Assembly (NCBI GenBank): GCA_949987705.1
Contig: CATLJY010000261.1
Coordinates: forward strand, 1-64,000
Direction: 5' to 3'
DNA from: Thereva unica
Lineage: Eukaryota > Arthropoda > Insecta > Diptera > Therevidae
Length of the DNA stretch: 64,000 nt
The position numbers and the translations under genes are program-made. The notes under the pieces were generated by a model. That model was not told the origin of the DNA, did no database searches, and saw nothing but the letters and a program-made list of their open reading frames with translations. Shown here in pieces: positions 55,660 through 64,000 of this stretch. Each line of letters starts with the position of its first letter. Position 1 is the stretch's first letter.

Positions 55660-56761
55660 AGTTTCATACATCGAATACATCGAAAATAACTTGAAATCAC
55701 TTAATTCATCGAAATTAAGTTACATTCATCGAATACATCGAAAATAAGTTAAATTCACTTAATTCATCGAAATTGAGTTTCATACATCGAATACTTCGAA
55801 AATAACTTAAATTCACTTAATTCATCGAAATCAAGTTACATTCATCGAATACATCGAAAATAAGTTCAATTCACTTAATTCATCGAAATTGAGTTACATT
55901 CATCGAATACATCGAAAATAAGTTAAATTCACTTAATTCATCGAAATTGAGTTTCATACATCGAATACATCGAAAATAACTTAAATTCACTTAATTCATC
56001 GAAATCAAGTTACATTCATCGAATACATCGAAAATAAGTTCAATTCACTTAATTCATCGAAATTGAGTTACATTCATCGAATACATCGAAAATAAGTTAA
56101 ATTCACTTAATTCATCGAAATTGAGTTTCATACATCGAATACATCGAAAATAACTTGAAATCACTTAATTCATCGAAATTAAGTTACATTCATCGAATAC
56201 ATCGAAAATAAGTTAAATTCACTTAATTCATCGAAATTGAGTTTCATACATCGAATACATCGAAAATAACTTGAAATCACTTAATTCATCGAAATTAAGT
56301 TACATTCATCGAATACATCGAAAATAAGTTAAATTCACTTAATTCATCGAAATTGAGTTTCATACATCGAATACATCGAAAATAACTTAAATTCACTTAA
56401 TTCATCGAAATCAAGTTACATTCATCGAATACATCGAAAATAAGTTCAATTCACTTAATTCATCGAAATTGAGTTACATTCATCGAATACATCGAAAATA
56501 AGTTAAATTCACTTAATTCATCGAAATTGAGTTTCATACATCGAATACATCGAAAATAACTTAAATTCACTTAATTCATCGAAATTAAGTTACATTCATC
56601 GAATACATCGAAAATAAGTTAAATTCACTTAATTCATCGAAATTGAGTTTCATACATCGAATACATCGAAAATAAGTTCAATTCACTTAATTCATCGAAA
56701 TTAAGTTACATTCATCGAATACATCGAAAATAAGTTAAATTCACTTAATTCATCGAAATTA

Positions 56762-56993
56762 AGTTTCATACATCGAATACATCGAAAATAACTTGAAATC
56801 ACTTAATTCATCGAAATTAAGTTACATTCATCGAATACATCGAAAATAAGTTAAATTCACTTAATTCATCGAAATTGAGTTTCATACATCGAATACATCG
56901 AAAATAACTTGAAATCACTTAATTCATCGAAATTAAGTTACATTCATCGAATACATCGAAAATAAGTCAAATTCACTTAATTCATCGAAATTG
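56762..56993 (+). repeat. Duplicated 116-bp dimer
   Basis: In this copy of the HOR, the B-A dimer present once at 53775-53890 occurs twice (56762-56877 and 56878-56993). The first A monomer has AAGTTAAATTC and the second AAGTCAAATTC. The first B monomer is preceded by CGAAATTA and the second by CGAAATTG. It shows that the dimer can act as an exchange unit on its own. Confidence 0.78.
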
Positions 56994-57883
56994 AGTTTCA
57001 TACATCGAATACATCGAAAATAACTTAAATTCACTTAATTCACCGAAATTAAGTTATATTCATCGAATACATCGAAAATAAGTTAAATTCACTTAATTCA
57101 TCGAAATTGAGTTTCATACATCGAATACATCGAAAATAACTTAAATTCACTTAATTCATCGAAATCAAGTTACATTCATCGAATTCATCGAAAATAACTT
57201 GAAATCACTTAATTCATCGAAATTAAATTACATTCATCGGATACATCGAAAATAAGTTAAATTCACTTAATTCATCGAAATTGAGTTTCATACATCGAAA
57301 ATAAGTTAAATTCACTTAATTCATCGAAATTAAGTTACATTCATCGAATACATCGAAAATAAGTTAAATTCACTTAATTCATCGAAATTGAGTTTCATAC
57401 ATCGAATACATCGAAAATAAGCTCAATTCACTTAATTCATCGAAATTAAGTTACATTCATCGAATACATCGAAAATAAGTTAAATTCACTTAATTCATCG
57501 AAATTGAGTTTCATACATCGAATACATCGAAAATAACTTAAATTCACTTAATTCATCGAAATCAAGTTACATTCATCGAATTCATCGAAAATAACTTGAA
57601 ATCACTTAATTCATCGAAATTAAGTTACATTTCATCGAATTCATCGAAAATAACTTGAAATCACTTAATTCATCGAAATTAAGTTACATTCATCGAATAC
57701 ATCGAAAATAAGTTAAATTCACTTAATTCATCGAAATTGAGTTTCATACATCGAATACATCGAAAATAACTTGAAATCACTTAATTCATCGAAATTAAGT
57801 TACATTCATCGAATACATCGAAAATAAGTTAAATTCACTTAATTCATCGAAATTGAGTTTCATACATCGAATACATCGAAAAT

Positions 57884-57921
57884 AACTTAAATTCGATGAA
57901 TTAACTTAAATTCGATGAATT
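57884..57921 (+). repeat. 19-bp exact duplication containing a locally inverted block
   Basis: AACTTAAATTCGATGAATT occurs twice in a row (57884-57902, 57903-57921), followed by the normal CACCGAAATTAAG (57922 on, first base C). Elsewhere the site reads AACTTAAATTCACTTAATTC. The block TTCGATGAATT is the reverse complement of the normal AATTCATCGAA, so a small segment is in inverse orientation inside an otherwise forward array. A template switch to the opposite strand followed by tandem duplication is a plausible origin. Confidence 0.85.
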
Positions 57922-58199
57922 CACCGAAATTAAGTTATATTCATCGAATACATCGAAAATAAGTTAAATTCACTTAATTCATCGAAATTAAGTTACATTC
58001 ATCGAATACATCGAAAAGAAGTTAATTCACTTAATTCATCGAAATTGAGTTTCATACATCGAATACATCGAAAATAACTTGAAATCACTTAATTCATCGA
58101 AATTAAGTTACATTCATCGAATACATCGAAAATAAGTTAAATTCACTTAATTCATCGAAATTGAGTTTCATACATCGAATACATCGAAAATAAGTTAAA

Positions 58200-59908
58200 T
58201 TCACTTAATTCATCGAAATTAAGTTACATTCATCGAATACATCGAAAATAAGTTAAATTCACTTAATTCATCGAAATTGAGCTTCATACATCGAATACAT
58301 CGAAAATAAGCTCAATTCACTTAATTCATCGAAATTAAGTTACATTCATCGAATTCATCAAAAATAACTTGAAATCACTTAATTCATCGAAATTAAGTTA
58401 CATTCATCGAATACATCGAAAATAAGTTAAATTCACTTATTTCATCGAAATTGAGTTTCATACATCGAATACATCGAAAATAACTTAAATTCACTTAATT
58501 CATCGAAATTAAGTTACATTCATCGAATACATCGAAAATAACTTAAATTCACTTAATTCACCGAAATTAAGTTATATTCATCGAATACATCGAAAATAAG
58601 TTAAATTCACTTAATTCATCGAAATTGAGTTTCGTAAATCGAATACATCGAAAATAACTTAAATTCGCTTAATTCATCGAAATCAAGTTACATTCATCGA
58701 ATACATCGAAAATAAGTTAAAGTTTCATACATCGAATACATCGAAAATAACTTGAAATCACTTAATTCATCGAAATTAAGTTACATTCATCGAATACATC
58801 GAAAATAAGTTAAATTCACTTAATTCATCGAAATTGAGTTTCATACATCGAATACATCGAAAATAACTTAAATTCACTTAATTCATCGAAATTAAGTTAC
58901 ATTCATCGAATACATCGAAAATAAGTTAAATTCACTTAATTCATCGAAATTGAGTTTCATACATCGAATACATCGAAAATAAGTTCAATTCACTTAATTC
59001 ATCGAAATTAAGTTACATTCATCGAATACATCGAAAATAAGTTAAATTCACTTAATTCACCGAAATTGAGTTTCATACATCGAATACATCGAAAATAACT
59101 TGAAATCACTTAATTCATCGAAATTAAGTTACATTCATCGAATACATCGAAAATAAGTTAAATTCACTTAATTCATCGAAATTGAGTTTCATACATCGAA
59201 AATAAGTTAAATTCACTTAATTCATCGAAATTAAGTTACATTCATCGAATACATCGAAAATAACTTGAAATCACTTAATTCATCGAAATTAAGTTACATT
59301 CATTGAATACATCGAAAATAAGTTAAATTCACTTAATTCATCGAAATTGAGTTTCATACATCGAATACATCGAAAATAACTTGAAATTCACTTAATTCAT
59401 CGAAATTAAGTTACATTCATCGAATACATCGAAAATAACTTGAAATCACTTAATTCATCGAAATTAAGTTACATTCATCGAATACATCCAAAATAAGTTA
59501 AATTCACTTAATTCATCGAAATTGAGTTTCATACATCGAATACATCGAAAATAAGTTAAATTCACTTAATTCATCGAAATTGAGTTACATTCATCGAATA
59601 CATCGAAAATAAGTTAAATTCACTTAATTCATCGAAATTGAGTTTCATACATCGAATTCATCGAAAATAACTTGAAATCACTTAATTCATCGAAATTAAG
59701 TTACATTCATCGAATACATCGAAAATAAGTTCAATTCACTTAATTCATCGAAATTGAGTTACATTCATCGAATACATCGAAAATAAGTTAAATTCACTTA
59801 ATTCATCGAAATTGAGTTTCATACATCGAATACATCGAAAATAACTTGAAATCACTTAATTCATCGAAATTAAGTTACATTCATCGAATACATCGAAAAT
59901 AAGTTAAA
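58200..59908 (+). repeat. HOR family VIII, copy 1 (1709 bp)
   Basis: Markers at an offset of 1709: AGCTTCATAC (58281 and 59990), CACTTATTTC (ATTCACTTAT at 58431 and 60140), TTCGTAAATC (58631 and 60340), the truncated monomer (58686 and 60395). Boundaries are approximate. Copy 1 has CACCGAAATTAAGTTATATTC near 58559 while copy 2 has CGCCGAAATTAAGTTACATTC near 60268. Confidence 0.8.
58686..58720 (+). repeat. 35-bp truncated monomer
   Basis: A type A monomer starts at 58686 and is cut after AATAAGTTAA, so that AGTTTCATAC of the next B monomer follows at 58721. Twenty-three bases are missing. The copy at 60395-60429 lies 1709 bases downstream. Confidence 0.85.
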
Positions 59909-61670
59909 TTCACTTAATTCATCGAAATTAAGTTACATTCATCGAATACATCGAAAATAAGTTAAATTCACTTAATTCATCGAAATTGAGCTTCATACAT
60001 CGAATACATCGAAAATAAGCTCAATTCACTTAATTCATCGAAATTAAGTTACATTCATCGAATTCATCGAAAATAACTTGAAATCACTTAATTCATCGAA
60101 ATTAAGTTACATTCATCGAATACATCGAAAATAAGTTAAATTCACTTATTTCATCGAAATTGAGTTTCATACATCGAATACATCGAAAATAACTTAAATT
60201 CACTTAATTCATCGAAATTAAGTTACATTCATCGAATACATCGAAAATAACTTAAATTCACTTAATTCGCCGAAATTAAGTTACATTCATCGAATACATC
60301 GAAAATAAGTTAAATTCACTTAATTCATCGAAATTGAGTTTCGTAAATCGAATACATCGAAAATAACTTAAATTCGCTTAATTCATCGAAATCAAGTTAC
60401 ATTCATCGAATACATCGAAAATAAGTTAAAGTTTCATACATCGAATACATCGAAAATAACTTGAAATCACTTAATTCATCGAAATTAAGTTACATTCATC
60501 GAATACATCGAAAATAAGTTAAATTCACTTAATTCATCGAAATTGAGTTTCATACATCGAATACATCGAAAATAACTTAAATTCACTTAATTCATCGAAA
60601 TTAAGTTACATTCATCGAATACATCGAAAATAAGTTAAATTCACTTAATTCATCGAAATTGAGTTTCATACATCGAATACATCGAAAATAAGTTCAATTC
60701 ACTTAATTCATCGAAATTAAGTTACATTCATCGAATACATCGAAAATAAGTTAAATTCACTTAATTCACCGAAATTGAGTTTCATACATCGAATACATCG
60801 AAAATAACTTGAAATCACTTAATTCATCGAAATTAAGTTACATTCATCGAATACATCGAAAATAAGTTAAATTCACTTAATTCATCGAAATTGAGTTTCA
60901 TACATCGAATACATCGAAAATAAGTTAAATTCACTTAATTCATCGAAATTAAGTTACATTCATCGAATACATCGAAAATAAGTTAAATTCACTTAATTCA
61001 TCGAAATTGAGTTTCATACATCGAATACATCGAAAATAACTTAAATTCACTTAATTCATCGAAATTAAGTTACATTCATCGAATACATCGAAAATAAGTT
61101 AAATTCACTTAATTCATCGAAATTGAGTTTCATACATCGAATACATCGAAAATAAGTTCAATTCACTTAATTCATCGAAATTAAGTTACATTCATCGAAT
61201 ACATCGAAAATAAGTTAAATTCACTTAATTCACCGAAATTGAGTTTCATACATCGAATACATCGAAAATAACTTGAAATCACTTAATTCATCGAAATTAA
61301 GTTACATTCATCGAATACATCGAAAATAAGTTAAATTCACTTAATTCATCGAAATTGAGTTTCATACATCGAAAATAAGTTAAATTCACTTAATTCATCG
61401 AAATTAAGTTACATTCATCGAATACATCGAAAATAACTTGAAATCACTTAATTCATCGAAATTAAGTTACATTCATTGAATACATCGAAAATAAGTTAAA
61501 TTCACTTAATTCATCGAAATTGTGTTTCATACATCGAATACATCGAAAATAACTTGAAATTCACTTAATTCATCGAAATTAAGTTACATTCATCGAATAC
61601 ATCGAAAATAACTTGAAATCACTTAATTCATCGAAATTAAGTTACATTCATCGAATACATCCAAAATAAG
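59909..61670 (+). repeat. HOR family VIII, copy 2
   Basis: Follows copy 1 at an offset of 1709 and then, after about 60.9 kb, at 2173 (TTGAAATTCA at 59381 and 61554; CCAAAATAAG at 59488 and 61661). The extra 464 bases are exactly eight monomers, inserted within about 60.9-61.4 kb by a local duplication. A private change TGTGTTTCAT lies at 61521. Confidence 0.78.
60395..60429 (+). repeat. 35-bp truncated monomer, HOR copy
   Basis: Same truncated unit as 58686-58720, carried by the 1709-bp HOR. Confidence 0.85.
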
Positions 61671-62062
61671 TTAAATTCACTTAATTCATCGAAATTGAGT
61701 TTCATACATCGAATACATCGAAAATAAGTTAAATTCAATTAATTCATCGAAATTGAGTTACATTCATCGAATACATCGAAAATAAGTTAAATTCACTTAA
61801 TTCATCGAAATTGAGTTTCATACATCGAATTCATCGAAAATAACTTGAAATCACTTAATTCATCGAAATTAAGTTACATTCATCGAATACATCGAAAATA
61901 AGTTCAATTCACTTAATTCATCGAAATTGAGTTACATTCATCGAATACATCGAAAATAAGTTAAATTCACTTAATTCATCGAAATTGAGTTTCATACATC
62001 GAATACATCGAAAATAACTTGAAATCACTTAATTCATCGAAATTAAGTTACATTCATCGAGG

Positions 62063-63329
62063 ACATCGAAAATAAGTTAAATTCACTTAATTCATCGAAA
62101 TTGAGTTTCATACATCGAATACATCGAAAATAACTTAAATTCACTTAATTCACCGAAATTAAGTTATATTCATCGAATACATCGAAAATAAGTTAAATTC
62201 ACTTAATTCATCGAAATTGAGTTTCATACATCGAAAATAACTTAAATTCACTTAATTCATCGAAATCAAGTTACATTTATCGAATTCATCGAAAATAACT
62301 TAAATTCACTTAATTCATCGAAATCAAGTTACATTTATCGAATTCATCGAAAATAACTTGAAATCACTTAATTCATCGAAATTAAGTTACATTCATCGAA
62401 TACATCGAAAATAAGTTAAATTCACTTAATTCATCGAAATTTAGTTTCATACATCGAATACATCGAAAATAACTTAAATTCACTTAATTCATCGAAATTG
62501 AGTTACATTCATCGAATACATCGAAAATAAGTTAAATTCACTTAATTCACCGAAATTGAGTTTCATACATCGAATACATCGAAAATAACTTGAAATCACT
62601 TAATTCATCGAAATTAAGTTACATTCATCGAATACATCGAAAATAAGTTAAATTCACTTAATTCATCGAAATTGAGTTTCATACATCGAAAATAAGTTAA
62701 ATTCACTTAATTCATCGAAATTAAGTTAATTTCGATGAATTAAGTGAATTTAACTTATTTTCGATGTATGAAACTCAATTTCGATGAATTAAGTGAATTT
62801 AACTTATTTTCGATGTATTCGATGAATGTAACTTAATTTCGATGAATTAAGTGATTTCAAGTTATTTTCGATGTATTCGATGTATGAAACTCAATTTCGG
62901 TGAATTAAGTGAATTTAACTTATTTTCGATGTATTCGATGAATGTAACTCAATTTCGATGAATTAAGTGAATTTAAGTTATTTTCGATGTATTCGATGTA
63001 TGAAACTAAATTTCGATGAATTAAGTGAATTTAACTTATTTTCGATGTATTCGATGAATGTAACTTAATTTCGATGAATTAAGTGATTTCAAGTTATTTT
63101 CGATGAATTCGATAAATGTAACTTGATTTCGATGAATTAAGTGAATTTAAGTTATTTTCGATGTATGAAACTCAATTTCGATGAATTAAGTGAATTTAAC
63201 TTATTTTCGATGTATTCGATGAATATAACTTAATTTCGGTGAATTAAGTGAATTTAAGTTATTTTCGATGTATTCGATGTATGAAACTCAATTTCGATGA
63301 ATTAAGTGAATTTAACTTATTTTCGATGT
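62063..63329. repeat. Long palindrome at the strand switch
   Basis: Position 62725 (G) is the centre. Bases 62287-62724 and 62726-63163 are perfect reverse complements by direct reading, giving 438-bp arms. Innermost sequence is AATTAA-G-TTAATT. After this the left arm has one extra 58-bp monomer (CATTTATCG twice, at 62274 and 62332), and then reverse-complement identity continues from 62228 to 62063 on the left and 63164 to 63329 on the right. It ends where the left reads CGAGGACATCG and the right goes to a 9-bp-deleted B monomer. All internal variants (CACCG, TTTAGTTTC, CATTTATCG, TATATTC) are mirrored in order, so this is a true inverted duplication of one HOR segment and not chance pairing of generic monomers. 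Confidence 0.93.
62229..62344 (+). repeat. 58-bp tandem duplication in the left palindrome arm
   Basis: Two successive monomers share CATCGAAATCAAGTTACATT followed by TATCGAATTC (CATTTATCG at 62274 and 62332, exactly 58 apart). The right arm has only one. It is a single-monomer gain on the left or loss on the right after the inversion formed. Confidence 0.85.
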
Positions 63330-64000
63330 ATGAAACTCAATTTCGATGAATTAAGTGAATTTAACTTATTTTCGATGTATGAAACTCAATTTCGATGAAT
63401 TAAGTGAATTTAACTTATTTTCGATGTATTCGATGAATGTAACTTGATTTCGATGAATTAAGTGAATTTAAGTTATTTTCGATGTATTCGATGTATGAAA
63501 CTCAATTTCGATGAATTAAGTGAATTTAACTTATTTTCGATGTATTCGATGAATGTAACTCAATTTCGATGAATTAAGTGAATTTAAGTTATTTTCGATG
63601 TATTCGATGTATGAAACTAAATTTCGATGAATTAAGTGAATTTAACTTATTTTCGATGTATTCGATGAATGTAACTTAATTTCGATGAATTAAGTGATTT
63701 CAAGTTATTTTCGATGAATTCGATAAATGTAACTTGATTTCGATGAATTAAGTGAATTTAAGTTATTTTCGATGTATGAAACTCAATTTCGATGAATTAA
63801 GTGAATTTAACTTATTTTCGATGTATTCGATGAATATAACTTAATTTCGGTGAATTAAGTGAATTTAAGTTATTTTCGATGTATTCGATGTATGAAACTC
63901 AATTTCGATGAATTAAGTGAATTTAACTTATTTTCGATGTACTCGATGAATGTAACTTAATTTCGATGAATTAAGTGATTTCAAGTTATTTTCGATGTAT
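62726..64000 (-). repeat. 58-bp satellite array, inverted orientation
   Basis: Right of 62725 the same monomer is read as its reverse complement. Units now contain TTCGATGAATTAAGTG and TTTTCGATGTATTCGATG, which are the complements of the forward blocks. The change is abrupt, with no spacer or foreign sequence. The inverted array reaches the window end and is open there. Type A and type B monomers, the CACCG variant (here CGGTG) and the CATTTATCG variant (here CGATAAATG) are all present, so this is the same HOR material as the left side and not a distinct subfamily. Confidence 0.96.
63001..63940 (-). repeat. 611-bp tandem duplication in the inverted array
   Basis: In inverse orientation, TGAAACTAAA occurs at 63001 and 63612, and GATAAATG at 63111 and 63722, both 611 apart. 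611 equals eleven monomers minus 27, matching three B monomers with the 9-bp deletion (TTCGATGTATGAAACTC near 63155, 63326 and 63366). After the second copy the match to the left palindrome flank resumes to the window end, with one base difference (A at 63941 against the complement of G at 62062). Confidence 0.85.

Larger units (their letters stand above)
55002..58114 (+). repeat. HOR family VII, copy 2 (expanded)
   Basis: Same order of markers as 52015-55001. The offset grows from 2987 to 3103 at a duplicated 116-bp dimer (56762-56993), falls to 3094 at a 9-bp deletion near 57295, and rises to 3113 at the 19-bp duplication at 57884-57921. A private change is CATTGAAATTG near 55331. These steps account for the markers AAGTCAAATTC (56966), CATCGGATAC (57238), ACATTTCATC (57627) and AAAGAAG (58016). 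Confidence 0.82.
1..62725 (+). repeat. 58-bp satellite array, forward orientation
   Basis: This is continuous head-to-tail tandem repetition of a 58-bp unit, starting in phase at base 1 (successive starts at 1, 59, 117). Most units begin AGTTACATTCATCG or AGTTTCATACATCG and end TTCATCGAAATT plus A or G. The canonical unit has 15 G+C in 58 bases (about 26%). I found no stretch that fails to align to the monomer, so there is no gene, transposon or single-copy spacer. Because 58 is 1 modulo 3 and every monomer carries stop codons on both strands (for example TAA in AAAATAAGTT, and TGA and TAA in the reverse complement), open frames should not exceed roughly 170 bases. The array continues beyond the left window edge. 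The absence of unique DNA and the multi-kilobase copying fit centromeric or other heterochromatic satellite DNA of a eukaryote. The family is not recognised and no function can be assigned from sequence alone. Confidence 0.97.

Noticed and set aside
62725..62725. Treating the strand switch as a certain assembly artefact
   Set aside because: The two sides differ by a 58-bp monomer, a 611-bp duplication and a base change, which a simple joined forward/reverse duplicate would not show. An artefact cannot be fully excluded without reads.
1..64000. Possible CRISPR array because of regular short direct repeats
   Set aside because: There are no unique spacers between repeats. The whole 58-bp period is conserved, and the copies form HORs and change strand, which CRISPR arrays do not do.
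1..64000. Possible coding repeats (low-complexity protein)
   Set aside because: 58 is not a multiple of 3 and every monomer has stop codons on both strands, so no frame stays open over more than about three monomers. No start plus coding signal is visible.
1..64000. Telomeric or subtelomeric simple repeats
   Set aside because: No TTAGGG, TTTAGGG, TTAGG or similar G-rich motif is seen. The sequence is G-poor on both strands. A subtelomeric position remains possible but is not shown.

Overview
The whole 64 kb window is one uninterrupted, AT-rich tandem satellite array (canonical monomer about 26% GC). I see no protein-coding gene, RNA gene, transposon or unique-sequence island anywhere in it. 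This points to a eukaryotic heterochromatic block (centromeric, pericentromeric, subtelomeric or B/sex-chromosome-like). The sequence alone does not identify the species, and I do not recognise the satellite family.

The array has nested levels. The base unit is about 29 bp. Two diverged 29-bp halves (22 of 29 positions identical) form a 58-bp monomer. The first half contains two CATCGAA blocks 9 bp apart and the second half contains one. Monomers fall into type A (starts AGTTACATTCATCG) and type B (starts AGTTTCATACATCG), which often alternate as a 116-bp dimer. Strings of marked monomers are copied again as multi-kilobase higher-order repeats (HORs), which I traced through rare diagnostic variants.

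Layout: 1-9.3 kb is a HOR with copies at 1, 3707 and 6716, the middle copy lacking 697 bp. 7.1-15.9 kb repeats at an offset of 4551 bp. 10.4-22.5 kb repeats at an offset of 6673 bp, with local duplications of 455 and 1667 bp. 20.4-28.1 kb repeats at 3562 and 3504 bp. 28.6-30.5 kb is a direct 973-bp tandem duplication. 30.5-41.7 kb is a very recent 5630-bp tandem duplication, followed by a 1036/1037-bp duplication to 42.6 kb. 43.6-45.2 kb is a 754-bp duplication. 49.0-58.1 kb holds segments repeated at 4552 and 2987-3113 bp. 58.2-61.6 kb repeats at 1709 and then 2173 bp.

At 62725 the array flips strand. The flanks form a long palindrome with perfect 438-bp arms around a single central G, and continuing homology interrupted by one extra monomer. 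From there to the window end the satellite runs in inverse orientation and carries its own 611-bp tandem duplication. Small irregularities (9-bp deletions between CATCGAA blocks, 29-bp half monomers, an 18-bp and a 19-bp duplication, a 9-bp unit expansion) show that recombination and slippage act at every level of the hierarchy. All comparisons were made by eye with diagnostic variants, so boundaries of HOR copies are good to tens of bases unless an exact position is given.
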